From Arsenophonus sp052174475 (GTDB lineage: Bacteria; Pseudomonadota; Gammaproteobacteria; Enterobacterales; Enterobacteriaceae), in contig JBQMRO010000021.1 in the NCBI GenBank assembly GCA_052174475.1, positions 1 through 61,513 of the forward strand: DNA of 61,513 bases, in the 5' to 3' direction. The notes below the pieces were generated by a model. The model worked only from the letters and a program-made list of their open reading frames with translations. It had not been told where the DNA came from and ran no database searches. Each line of letters begins with the position of its first letter. Position 1 is the first letter of the stretch. The position numbers and the translations under genes are program-made. Below, piece by piece: positions 1 through 11,185 of the stretch.

Positions 1-488
<488 letters not shown>

Positions 489-540
489 CTGGCAATATTA
501 AAGGTGTTTTTAAGAGAGAAAAAATTTTGATTTAATAGTT

Positions 541-1798
541 AGAAAATTGAATCTCTCTTCTTAAAGAGAGAGAAATTATCCTTTTAACAAAAGGATAAGG
601 ATCGGTTTACTTTGGTCTATTATAAATTAAAATTTTATCGAAATATGGATTACTTAATTTAATGAACTAATTTTATAGATGTTAATGCTAGATTTGATCC
701 AATAATTATTATTTTCCATTTTATGCATTGGTTTTAAAAACAATTCCGTACCTGTTTTAGGAACGTAAAAATCAATAAAAATACCCTATCGCCAAACAGA
801 ATGCGATAGTGCAGATCTACGCGTAGAAATAATTTTTTCATTAGACAGGCTAAACTATAATTTTTTAAAGCCATCATCTTCATCGCCTCACTACACCTTC
901 GGTAGTAGTGAGGCTCGTTTACGATTAGATAAGAAACTATAATAACGCACCATATTATAACGCCTATCTGAAGCATGACTAATATATAGTGCCGAAGATA
1001 TTTCACGCTATGCCACTCCAATTTTATCTTTTTAGCGAAGTGTATTTTCCAACAGCCCCCTTATGCTTTCATGGGAAGTTGATATTGCTTTTCTGGCACG
1101 AATTTACTACAGATCAGGAAGACTACTGGAATTTATATTAGGTCATAGTTGTGAATGACACAGTAGTTGAATGATAACGCTTTATTAGATTTTTAGACCG
1201 TTCTTTTTTGAAAAGCAACTCACAGTATACAGTAGTATGCTTAACATTCAAACTTCCATATGGTGACAGAGAGATGTGTATGCGAATATTAATTGAGTTG
1301 TTAACCACAAGTCTGGTAAGGCACAGAAGATACTAATTTTATTCTATGTTTATGTCTCCACTGCGGCATAGCTGAGAGTAGCGGCCTAAAACAGAGCGTT
1401 GAGTCGTACAAACCAGTTATTATTGAAAAGGCAAAAAAGATGAGGGATAGTAAAAGTAATATATTGCTAATTGCAATCGAGCAAAATATGAACCTGCTAT
1501 GCTAACCACTGCTCGATAGCTTTAAAATCGCATAAACTGTAGACTTTTAACTTGCAACTTTAGCAAAAAAATGACTGGGGAGAAAATTCAAGAGAATTAT
1601 AGCAATAATCCTCCTCCGGATACTACATCATGACACAAATTATGCATATAAGTATTCGCTTTATAAAAAGATGTGTTCTTACATTAACACTTTCACTGTG
1701 TTTTTAAGAAATTTATTCGAGTTGTCATCAATGGTGAAAAGTAATTTAGTTAGGTGGGATATACGTTTTTATAAATTATTTTCTAAGTATTTATTTTA
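541..1798. repeat. Unidentified dispersed repeat, copy 1
   Basis: This stretch aligns by eye with 18,985-20,885 and 48,240-50,222, sharing many blocks of 15-30 bases (for example around 850-1010, 1360-1460 and 1530-1620). It holds only short chance reading frames, such as one of 95 codons on the minus strand at 734-1021. No frame gave a protein family I recognise. It stops exactly where the terminal repeat of the neighbouring IS256-family element starts at 1,799, so its right end was probably cut by that insertion. Probably a dead IS or other mobile unit. Confidence 0.5.
552..597 (+). terminator. Two tandem hairpins downstream of the 23S gene
   Basis: Two perfect hairpins follow the 23S 3' end. 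The first has 8-bp arms (552-559 with 564-571). The second has 9-bp arms (577-585 with 589-597) and a 3-nt loop. Neither has a clean T-tract, so termination is an inference. Similar paired hairpins occur near 48,244-48,300 at the left edge of another copy of the unidentified repeat, so they may belong to that repeat and not to the rRNA operon. Confidence 0.35.
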
Positions 1799-3197
1799 GA
1801 GTTGTTAGTAAATCTGGTATATAACGGTCAAATTATATTTCACTCTGATGCTTCGTTAATCTGTTTTCTATTCTTAAATTGGATGTCATTTACAGAGTTA
1901 AATAGGGTTCATCTAATTAGCTAGTTCCAGTTTCTTAAGAAGACTGTAGCAACTTAAATAGCATTGAAAAGGTTGTTTTTCTTGAACAACACTTCTTCGC
2001 GTATCGACTTAATAGCTTTACTATCGCAAAAATTGATTCAACCCGAATTCATTTTTCTTATTCATACTAGTTCACTAAAGGGAAGGCATAAAATTCCAGC
2101 AGCTCTTCTCCCTATCTCCAAACTTTTTCATCGCTGCAGGATATACTTTGTTAAAAATGTTGCTAACAACATATCAGAACTTTATTGTCGCATCGCAGCT
2201 CTTCTTTTAGCTAAGAAGAGCTCACGCAGCTCACCATTAACTTTCTGTGCCACATGCATTTGGAGAGTGAAGCTAGAACATTAGTTATTTTGTGTACTCA
2301 ATAGCATTTATGCTGCATGTCTGGGAGTATCTTTATTATTGAATTCCAAAACCTAGAACAGTGTTCTCCTGTGCTTAGGGGCTGGGAGATATAGTTAAGT
2401 TATCCCCCTAATAAGCCATTGAAAAGTTCAGCCCAGTACTATTTCTGACTCTTCATAAGCATCTTTGATTAGAATTGCTTTATTACACATCTATGCTCAG
2501 TGATGCCAATAATGAGCAGAAGAAAAAGGTAATCAGCGTCCATGAAAAAACGGCATATGCTTTTTAGCCAAGAAATAAACGTAACGCATATCACTTAAAT
2601 CATGTAGGCAGCACTTCTCCATTACCTATGCTATTCAAGTCATAGCTGTTCTAATCTGCTGATGAGATACCTTCAGGAGAGACATATAATTTTTACAAAG
2701 AATTTTCCAAGAGCTTAATGAAAATCACTGGTAGATATTCCTTGCCGGATATACTCCAGAGTAACAATTTTTCGCTACTTTTCACGCCTCAGATAATGAG
2801 ATAGAAAAAAGCTATTAAAACATATTCCATTGCTGCTACGATTCCCTAATCTTAAGTATTTTAATCTTAACATCGTTAATACCAGTCTGCATGATTCACT
2901 GTGGCAGATAATCTTTATTGTCGATAGATGAGCCTGTCGACAAGGTAGAGTTGAGTAGGTTATTCGCAGTATGGTTTTGAGCTTCGCCTCAATAGAAGTT
3001 CTATCAGTTAGTCTGGCACACCAATTATTGATGCATTCATGAAAAGAATTACAGTAATATCTGCTTTCACAGATATCTGTAGGACTAAATTTCATGGTAT
3101 ATCTCTTTCTGTTATTAATGTTATTAACGTTAATAACGAAATCAATCAGCAGGAATACTGCCATTTTCTCTGAAATTCCATACATCAAAAATAACTA
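1799..3197 (-). mobile_element. IS256-family insertion sequence remnant, copy 1
   Basis: The transposase read on the minus strand is broken by many stops and shifts. Its N-terminal part is still readable (2775-3188 reverse), with the family segment that runs from the ATG near 3094 through a block ending in NGICFNS. The left edge carries the terminal repeat beginning gagttgttagtaaatctggt. The right edge near 3,197 carries its diverged mirror copy. Full element length is about 1.35-1.4 kb, usual for the family. No intact transposase remains. Confidence 0.75.
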
Positions 3198-3254
3198 TGA
3201 TTCACTGTTTGGTCTAAAATTATTATATAGACCATTTTCGCGTATTCCTTATTC

Positions 3255-4234
3255 ATATCAAGATGACTATTGATTGATATAGTTGATAGCAAAAATATCA
3301 TGATGATTAGGCTCCATCATCAGGCAATTACAATACTTAAAATCAGAGGTGCTATTCAAGTCAGTAAACAGGCTACATCTACTTTAGCTAAGCGTTATGG
3401 TATATTCGAATTTACTTTTGATAAAAGGCAAAATTAGATCATATTCATCATAACAGCTATATTCTTCCTATTATTTTTAGAACGAGGCTTTCACTCGCTC
3501 AGAAAACTGTAATCGTTTTCTTGTGAAAAACATTTTCTTTTTAATGAGATTTACTGGGAAGTTATGCGAGAACTTCATCGCTGTTTATGCAGGCACAGAG
3601 GGAATTTGTATAAAATATAGGAAGAAATACTGAACTGAGATATAAAGTGTTTAAAAGTTACGAGCCTGGTTATCTACACGTATATTGAAATATTTTTGCA
3701 AATACTAAACGAAACTTAACGACCTTATCTTTTCATAAGTATAGATCGCGTCACTAGATAGATTTTATTTGTCTTTGCAAGACTAAAATTATGCACAGTG
3801 CTCGACGATTTTTACGTTACCTTAATTAATGATGCCATAGCTATATATCGGATACTTATAGACAATAGCAAAATTTATAGACTGACTTTTGCTCTGAAAA
3901 AAAACGTTTAGCCGCCGGCCAGAAAACAGCAATTTACCCGTTTTTTGTAAAGAGTTTGGCATAAAACAACGAATTATGCCGACGATACATCCTCAAATAA
4001 ATGATATGGTCTAGCAATTTAATGTGTGAATGGGAAGATGTGTTATAAAGCTATCATTTTAATTCTGATAAAGAGTTTAAGATCACTCTACATCAATTAT
4101 GATTGATTATAGAATCAAGAATTACTAAATCAATATTTGATAGTAAGTTCCATTGCAGTCTATGAAAGATTTCTTCAAAGTTAAAGTCGAATTATTTAAA
4201 AAAAACTATATTATCTTCCGGAGAAGATGTGACA
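3255..4234 (+). mobile_element. IS481-family insertion sequence remnant, copy 1 (uninterrupted)
   Basis: Broken plus-strand frames translate to the IS481-family DDE transposase in order: an N-terminal HTH-like start near 3302, then a block at 3640-3740 whose translation includes SYEPGYLHV followed by remnants of the catalytic strand, and the C-terminal part to about 4,200. The 3' edge ends in tgtgaca, the inverted form of the terminal TGTCACA seen at the edge of the copy at 28,216. Stops in every domain show it is dead. Confidence 0.75.
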
Positions 4235-4424
4235 GTAATAATGCTCTCATTATAAAGTTTTAAGGCATAAATACAATTATTGTGCTGAATATAGAATAAA
4301 ATAACTAGATTATGCAATTGATCAGCGGGATACAACAGAAAAAACCAGTTGACTTAATTCAGTTATATAATCGTATTCTGTCGTTTTATATTTAAATTTT
4401 AAATAATAATTATTTAAAATTTGT

Positions 4425-4555
4425 TAAATAGGCTGTTGATAACAAGATCGATAGCACCTTTTATTATGTTCACAGATATAAACCATTGACTTTTTAAAAA
4501 TACGGATCTAGCTAACTTTAGTATGGCATTGAAAAAGTGGTTTTATAAATTAATA
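4425..4555 (-). pseudogene. yqgE: yqgE (UPF0301) N-terminal fragment
   Basis: Reading the minus strand with frame corrections gives a match to the N-terminus of YqgE, including the segment VYICEHN followed by a G-A-I block, and upstream a residue of the NHFFNA/HHFLIAMP start. It lies just downstream of gshB on the same strand, exactly where yqgE sits in E. coli. The rest of the gene is unrecognisable or deleted. Function in the family is uncharacterised. Confidence 0.6.
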
Positions 4556-4743
4556 GTTATTAAACTTATTTTTTGAGTTATCAATAAAATATACTTAAAT
4601 TAAGGTTTAAAATAATTAATAAAATATATTTGTAGTTATTTAACTTTTAATTTAGGCTAACTGTACGCCATTAATGTTTTCTAACAATAGAAAATATTTA
4701 TCATCATCCCTATTTTATTAGTTAGTTAATTGTAGTTAACTTA

Positions 4744-5698
4744 TTATTTTGCAGTCAGTCGTTTTTCAATTGCATTAAATAACATACCTGTGATTGATAT
4801 ATTCGAAAATGCTGTTTCAATTTCACGTATACAGGTAGGACTAGTGACATTAATTTCAGTTAAGCGATCACCAATGATATCTAATCCAACAAAAATTAAT
4901 CTTTTTTTTTAAAATAGGTGCGACCGTTCTGGCGATTTTCCAATCACTTTCGGTCAATGGTCTTGCTTCAGGATACCCTCCGGCGGCTAAATTTCCTCGC
5001 GTTTCACCTTGAGCCGGAATACGAGCTAAGCAATAAGGAACTGGTTCACCATCGATAACCAATACCCGTTTATCTCCCTGCTTAATAGCAGGTAAATAAT
5101 TCTGAGCCATACAGAAACGCTGCTCATGTTGGGTTAATGTTTCAATAATGACACTAACATTAGGATCATCTTTCATTAGACGGAAGATGGACGCGCCACC
5201 CATTCCATCGAGAGGTTTAAATATGACATCACCATATTTTTGATGGAATTCACGCAATTTTTTATTATTTCGAGTTACTAGTGTTTCAGGTGTTAACTTA
5301 GAAAACCAAGCAGTAAATAGTTTCTCGTTACAATCCCGTAAGCTTTGAGGTTTATTGACAATTAAACTACCTGCTTGTTCTGCTCTTTCAAGGATATATG
5401 TAGAATAAATATATTCAATATCAAAAGGGGGATCTTTACGCATTAAAATAACATCAAGATTTTTCAGAGCAATGTCTTGTTCAGCGCTAAATTCATACCA
5501 TTGTGTAGTATCTTGTTTAATGTTAACTAGTTGTTTGGTATGTCCGTATGCTTCGCCTTGTAATAAATAGAGATCGTTCATTTGTAAATAATGAATTTCA
5601 TATCCACGGCGTTGTGCTTCTAATAGCATAGCGAAACTACTATCTTTTTTAATTTTTATAGTTGAGATTGGATCCATCACAATACCTAATTTGATCAT
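4744..5698 (-). CDS. gshB: Glutathione synthetase, frame interrupted at an A9 tract
   Basis: GshB joins gamma-glutamylcysteine and glycine with ATP to make glutathione in the cytoplasm (ATP-grasp family). The first 266 codons align along E. coli GshB, including the ATP-grasp segment with FKPLDGMGG. At 4,902-4,910 a run of nine A (minus strand) puts translation out of frame and it stops at 4,868. One A fewer, or two more, restores the frame, and the missing C-terminus (LIFVGLDIIGDRLTE to the stop at 4,744) follows perfectly with no other damage. Restored length is about 317 residues against 315-316 in E. coli. The start at 5,698 has a strong AAGGAG ribosome site 6 nt upstream. Either a very recent inactivation, an assembly or sequencing error, or a gene expressed by polymerase slippage. 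rsmE (dead) lies 8 bp upstream as in E. coli. Confidence 0.9.
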
Positions 5699-5706
5699 TT
5701 TATCTC

Positions 5707-6445
5707 CTTAACCCAAGATCGCCGAAATAAACTTATAATTTTGTTATTTGCAGTTAATGCAGTAGTTTCTGTTCTTAATATCACAGGCTTAAAAATAGAA
5801 TATTAGTAAATTGCTAATCAGTTGTCATTATGATTTTTTATCGAAAGGGTCTCCCCTCTTCTTAGCCAATGAGAAAACGAATTTTATTTACCGGTTACGA
5901 AAGAGTATTAATGCTTGATTGAACTTTAAGGTAGAGATTAATTTTAATCCATCATCTTTCTCTACGCATCAAGCTTCAAGAAATATAATTGGGTAAATTA
6001 ATGGGGTTTTGTTAAGTTTGTATTATTTACAACCAAAAATAAGCGTAACTTTTCCATTCTTATTTCTTTTTACTGAATTGTTCAGGTTTAATTTAATATT
6101 ATAGCGTTATGAAAAAGAAGTAAAAAATGATATTGACGCTGAGTTCTTACTGATTTTAGAATAGTAATTTCCATTTACCTCGCGAGAAATGACTTCTCCA
6201 AGATTGAGATCTAATGAGAGAGTTTCTTGTTAAGATTGTCACCAGGCAGATCTCCTGATCTTTAACTGACTTTTTATTAGGTTCAAGTATTTGCCTAATA
6301 AAAATAGAATTAGTACTATCAAATAACTCAATATTTTGTCGTAAACTAATACGTAGAACTCGATTAACTTAATTAGTGCTTTATTAGTTATTATATTATT
6401 GCACTTGATTCTAATAATTCAGGATGATAGATTAGAACAGCGCAT
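5707..6445 (-). pseudogene. rsmE: 16S rRNA m3U1498 methyltransferase, decayed
   Basis: The minus strand matches RsmE from start to end, but with many frameshifts and stops. Readable blocks in order are the ATG region (6,445), RVLRIS..QNIELFD, a KKSVKDQ segment, GEVISR, EKDDGLKL, KIRFLIG, and LRTETTALTA directly before gshB. Gene order rsmE-gshB is the enterobacterial one. RsmE methylates U1498 in the decoding region of 16S rRNA. Loss is tolerated in E. coli, which fits erosion here. The near full-length footprint suggests decay by point mutation, not by deletion. Confidence 0.85.
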
Positions 6446-6544
6446 ATTATAAGCTACGCTTCCTTGAAACTTATTACTAGCAAAAAATTGTGATTATAAT
6501 AGAGATGCTAAACAAGCTAGTTAAGCTCTCTCATTAGCTATTGA

Positions 6545-8680
6545 TTTCCTTTTTTTATTTTATGTGCTAATTTGCAAAAATTTTTTTTTAATCGGATAAT
6601 TGTTAATTATCAGTTCTTGGAAGATATTATGAATTTTATAATTTAGGTTTAACTTTGAACTAATTTTTATACGGTTGCAATGGAGTTTACTCCCTAATAT
6701 TTGATTTGAGTAATTTCTGTTTATATAACAAGAGCATGTCAATATAGACTAATCTCAAGCTCATAACTAGAATTAATAATGGTTTGTAGACTATTTTCTA
6801 TTCACTCATTAGATAGATCAACTATACCATTTTATTTGAAGATATAGAGACTGACTAAGTCAGTATTCTATACCAAGCCTCTGTACATAAACACTCTAAT
6901 CCTATTTTCCAATGCTGAACATTTTTGCAGACCAAAAATGTTTTATAAATTCTTTTCCATTATCTATAAGTATCCGATAGATAGTTATAGGGCATCCTCG
7001 ATTAAAATCACGTAAGAAGTGTCAAATATTAACCACGGTCTTGGCATTGTAAAGGTGAATAAAACCCATTAAGTGACGTGATCTATGCCTATAAAAAGAT
7101 AACGCCATAAAGTTTTATTTATATTTCCGGAAGAGATATTTCACATCTACGTGCAAATAAGCAGGTTAGTAGCTTTAAGGGCTTTATGTTCGGCTTCGTA
7201 GCTTTTCTCTTATTTCATTTAAACCAGATTTCCATTTCATAACTGCACAAACAGGAATCCAGATCAGATCGAGATATTAACGGGTTTAGAAATTTACGTG
7301 ATTACCACATTAGATCGTTAATAGGGAGAAAATGTTTTTCGCAGAAAAGCGACTACAACTTCCTGAGCAGGCAACAGTATCGTCAGAAAACGATAGAGAA
7401 TATGGCTGTGATTATTAGATTATATTAGTAAAGGTTGTCACTTTGCTCACATGGCAATTTGTAGTCACCTCTACATTCAATTGTTGTGATTTCAAACAAT
7501 CTTTTCAAGGTCAGATATTTTAATAAATAAAACGATTCCATACCATGAAATCTATTTAATTGATCTTTTTAATCGGCTAAAAATCACTGTTCACAGTTTG
7601 AATATATAATTCATATTATAAATAACTATCTGATTACCAATATTATTAGGCGATTGTTGGTAATTTCATGTTTGCTGGTAAAGAGGTTTTTTATCATTTA
7701 GCTCCCATTCAAATAAACGATGGACTCTTTATTTATGATAAGCTCAAGAAAACGGCTAACACACTTTACATTAAATTATTTAAGAATCTCATCGCTCACA
7801 TAAATAACTTCTCCAGATCTTTGTGGGATTAAGTTCGGAATTCATTCTTTTTTTTATTTCTTCTCTCCCGCGCGTTTTCTAGCTTTACTATACAAGAAGC
7901 AATGATTCCATTTAAAACATCAAGAAAAAATATTTCGTCGACTTCAATAATACTATTTTAGTACATTAATGTTGCCTGGTTACTGCTGAAGCAAGAAAAT
8001 ATTGATGCCTATCTAAATGCTGTTTTAAATCAATGCCTGTTTGTTTCGCTGATTCCAGTGAAGTCAAGCTATTTAACATACATAGCAGATAACTAAACAA
8101 TTTATCCTTGTGATGTAATTTTATTAGAGAACCTCCAGTAAGATTCTTAAATATTTTTCTGCAATAGGAGGTTTTATAACAAAATATAGCTGTAATCCTA
8201 ATGAATGTCCGGAGTGGATAATATGTTTACTGTAACAATATAAGCATCATAAAATGAAATGAGTTACTTCAATGCATGAATCAATATAATCCGAAAATTG
8301 TTATCGAGCTAATTAATTAGCTGCAGCTTTATGTTTGGAGGGAATAAGAAAGTAGTCTCTTTGATCTATATGACTGCTTGTGTGTTCATCGCAATCTCTG
8401 CTCTGTAGCAGAAATACTTCATATAGTATAAGGAGTTTTATACCAATAACCTTTGTTAACATAGTCGATGATTAGCATCATCTCATTTTGACCATTTAGT
8501 AACGGGTAAGTTTGGATGTCCCATAAGCTTAACTAAAGTAGACGTAGGCTTTGCTCTTCGTTTGCCTGAAGAGTACCTCTTATTTTAGGTGTTATAGTTG
8601 CCTGATGATGGAGCCTTATCATTAAGATATTTTCTTCAACTATATCAGTTTAGTAGCTATATTGTTAATTAATATGGCTG
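6545..8680 (-). mobile_element. IS481-family remnant, copy 2, with nested IS1595-type element
   Basis: The two outer parts form one IS481-family element in minus orientation. The C-terminal half is at 6,545-7,430, with blocks such as FLRKTLLLPLDDLL and the REFLNPNVSRS region. The first 60 or so codons are at 8,465-8,640 (start block KLHHQ and LAKRYG in better copies). Between them lies an IS1595-type element. Multiple stops throughout. Confidence 0.7.
7430..8465 (-). mobile_element. IS1595 (ISXO2-like) element remnant, copy 1, nested
   Basis: Minus-strand frames give pieces of an ISXO2-like transposase: a segment with SAKQTGIDLKTAFRW-like sequence (around 8,000-8,060), a DE-x-FF-like block, and a C-terminal part near 7,660-7,800. 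Both ends carry a short inverted repeat resembling ggctatgttaacaaaggtta. Flanking bases of the IS481 host look like a short duplication (variants of taatgatcg), consistent with the 8-bp target duplication of this family. Confidence 0.65.
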
Positions 8681-9377
8681 TGTGATGGAGAAGGCTCATA
8701 TATAATTGTCCTTTAACCAAAGAATTTGGATAATTATTGATTTTAATGTTAAAATATTTGGTGAGGGGATAGAATGTCGTGTACTTTTAAAAAGCTATTT
8801 TGCTACAGTTCTTAGGGAACTGTTTGATCTTTAGTAAGTATTTTAAACGTACAAAACAATTAAATCTTTTCTAAAAAAATTTATATATCTATTTTATAGA
8901 TGAGTACTGAATTGAAGTAAATAAAATATTAATAATAAACTAGTCACTAATAAATTAGTTATAGTTTTAACCTTTTATTTCTTGAATAAAAAATAAAAGC
9001 ACTATTTTTTTAAAAAAATATTGTTATTTTTATTTTAAATGAAAGATATTTTCACAGAAAAGAATAGTTCTTATTTATTTAATAAAAGTTAAATAAGAAA
9101 TATAATATTTAATAGTATTAAACTCATTAAAGTAAAACTGATTTTTAATCATAAAATGATTAAATGTGCTAACTGTTAGTTAAGTATAAACTATGAAAGA
9201 TAGTGATTAATTAATTTTACTTTTATTAAAATTATTCTCTTAGAGCTGCTTATAAGAAATTGCTAATTTTATTAGTTGCTAATAGTAACTATATAAAACT
9301 ATGGTTTAAACTTAATTTAGTAAAAGATACTTTTATAGTTAAATAACTAATAAGATTTTGACCAGAAATATAACTTC
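8681..9377. other. Non-genic AT-rich stretch
   Basis: No gene or recognisable pseudogene was found on either strand. Composition is extremely AT-rich with short A and T tracts. In E. coli folM lies on this side of arcD, but I found no trace of it. Confidence 0.5.
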
Positions 9378-9420
9378 TTAAGTTAATAACTTATTCTATA
9401 ATAATAAGTTATTAACTTAA
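9378..9420 (-). terminator. Long AT-rich hairpin downstream of arcD
   Basis: A perfect inverted repeat with 18-bp arms (9,378-9,395 and 9,403-9,420) and a 7-nt loop lies 38 bp beyond the arcD stop. It contains almost only A and T, so it is weaker than a classical terminator stem, but its length and place suggest an end-of-transcript structure. Confidence 0.45.
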
Positions 9421-9458
9421 TTATCTGTTAACAATTATTTTTTAAAAAATCTCTTTAA

Positions 9459-10853
9459 TTAAATATAAAGCAAATACCAAAGTGCTGGTATAGAAGAGAA
9501 AATAATCACTGTTATGAAGCTTTTTTCTAATAGACTAAGTGGTTTATTATTATATTGATTTTGAGCATAGAGAAAGATAAATAAGCCAGGCATGTAAAGA
9601 ACAATAGATAAAAGTAGATTAATTGTTCCTGAAGCATAAAGTAACCATAAACTATATAAATTGGTTACTGTACCAATAATAAGTAATCTTTTATTAGCAT
9701 TTTTAAAAGAGATTTTGCTTAAAAAAGCACCCACTAAAAAATAAGGAACTAAAATCATTTCTGAGGCTACTATTAATAGAATATTGTAGTTGCTACCACT
9801 CAAACAAATTAATATTAATGTTAACTGTACGGCGCCGTTTGTAAACCAAAGAGATGAGGATGGGGTGTTATTTTTATTTTGACATTTAAATATTTTAGGA
9901 AATGAGCCATGGAGTGAAGCGATATAAGGAATTTCTGTTGCCATTATTGTCCAGCTTAAATAAGTACTGCAAACAGAAATAATCAAACCTGCTGCAATGA
10001 TAATCTCGCCATAATTTCCAATCATATTAATCATAAGTGATGCCATAGAGGGATTTTTCATTTCAGAGAATTCTGATCTTGGAACGATGCCTAATGAAAG
10101 TAAGGTGATTACTATATAAATAGTTAAAGCTGAGATTACGGCAAGTAACGTTGCTAAACCAATATCTTTACGTCTTTGAGCACGCGCTGAAAGAACTACT
10201 GCCCCTTCGATACCAATAAATACCCATAGTGTAATTAGCATAGTATTTTTGACTTGTTGCCAAATTGGCATACCCATTTCAATACCGGTAAAGTCAAATT
10301 TAAATATGTCTATATTAAACGCTAAAATAGCTAAAATGATAAATAGGCTAATAGGAATTAATTTAGCTAAAGTTGCTAATTTATTGATCTCGGCGGCAGT
10401 TTGTGTACCTTTTAATACTAACCAATGAATAACCCATAGGAAGATAGATTCTCCGATCAAAGATTGCCAAGTATTGCCATCACCAAAAATGATATCATCT
10501 GAGTGATCAGTAAAAAAACTCAGGGCTGTAAAGCCGATAACTAAATAGGAACCATTAGCAATAACAGCACATAACCAGTATCCCCAGGCTGAACAAAAAC
10601 CAACTAGTTCGCCAAAGCCTTCTTTAGCATAAGAATAAATTCCTCCATCTAAATCAGGTCTAATACGTGAAAGCAATAGTAAAGATATGGCAAAAAATAA
10701 AATACCGATACCTGTAATACTCCAACCTATCATAAGTGCTAATGGGCTAGCGATTTTAGCCATATTTTGCGGCAAACTAAAAACACCTACTCCAACCATT
10801 GAGCTTAATACTAATGCAGTTAAAGCGGTCAAATTTAATTTTTTATTATTCAA
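9459..10853 (-). CDS. arcD: Arginine/ornithine antiporter (APC superfamily)
   Basis: The 464-residue protein aligns along its whole length with E. coli YdgI/ArcD (460 residues), a basic amino acid/polyamine antiporter that exchanges arginine and ornithine across the inner membrane. It is almost entirely hydrophobic, with about 12 predicted membrane spans. The family start motif LSSMVGVGVFSLPQN is near residues 17-31, and the conserved block GFCSAWGYWLCAVIANGSYL is near 85-104. Translation starts at a TTG codon (10,853-10,851) with AGGA 7 nt upstream. An alternative ATG lies only further inside. Placement next to pntAB on the opposite strand is as in E. coli, although ydgH, normally between them, is missing. 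In a host cell it would serve amino acid exchange. Confidence 0.92.
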   Translation of the reverse strand: MNNKKLNLTALTALVLSSMVGVGVFSLPQNMAKIASPLALMIGWSITGIGILFFAISLLLLSRIRPDLDGGIYSYAKEGFGELVGFCSAWGYWLCAVIANGSYLVIGFTALSFFTDHSDDIIFGDGNTWQSLIGESIFLWVIHWLVLKGTQTAAEINKLATLAKLIPISLFIILAILAFNIDIFKFDFTGIEMGMPIWQQVKNTMLITLWVFIGIEGAVVLSARAQRRKDIGLATLLAVISALTIYIVITLLSLGIVPRSEFSEMKNPSMASLMINMIGNYGEIIIAAGLIISVCSTYLSWTIMATEIPYIASLHGSFPKIFKCQNKNNTPSSSLWFTNGAVQLTLILICLSGSNYNILLIVASEMILVPYFLVGAFLSKISFKNANKRLLIIGTVTNLYSLWLLYASGTINLLLSIVLYMPGLFIFLYAQNQYNNKPLSLLEKSFITVIIFSSIPALWYLLYI

Positions 10854-11185
10854 AGAAATATCCTAAAATATATTTGTCATAATTTAGTTAATTTCATTAA
10901 TAAAACTTTGTTATAAAAACCAAATTGACAAATTAAATATAAAGAAAAAATTTAGTAAAAATTTTACGGTTATGAAATATAATATGCAATTATCAAATAT
11001 GGATAAAAATATTTGCTTTTATAAAAATTATTTATGGATTTTATCTATAGTTCAAAAAAACGTATAATTTAATCTATTAAAACGATTAGTTATATAAATA
11101 TAATATATTATTATAATTTTTATTATTAATAGAAATCAATACTAATTGTAACACTACTATCATTATCTTGACGTTCACGTGAATT
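10854..11185. other. arcD upstream region, no gene
   Basis: AT-rich leader region of arcD. ydgH, which in E. coli lies between arcD and pntA, left no detectable trace here or in the IS debris that follows. No convincing -35/-10 pair was found. Confidence 0.4.

Noticed and set aside
734..1021. 95-codon open frame on the minus strand
   Set aside because: Lies in the dispersed repeat, is broken in the other two copies and resembles no family.
6032..6054. A 23-nt string differing at one base from the IS256-family terminal repeat near 23,720
   Set aside because: At 6,032 it sits inside the rsmE remnant and aligns with RsmE sequence. No IS flank is present, so the similarity is taken as chance.
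9378..9420. CRISPR or origin-like structure at the long palindrome
   Set aside because: Single inverted repeat with no spacers, repeats or DnaA boxes. Best read as a 3' structure of arcD.
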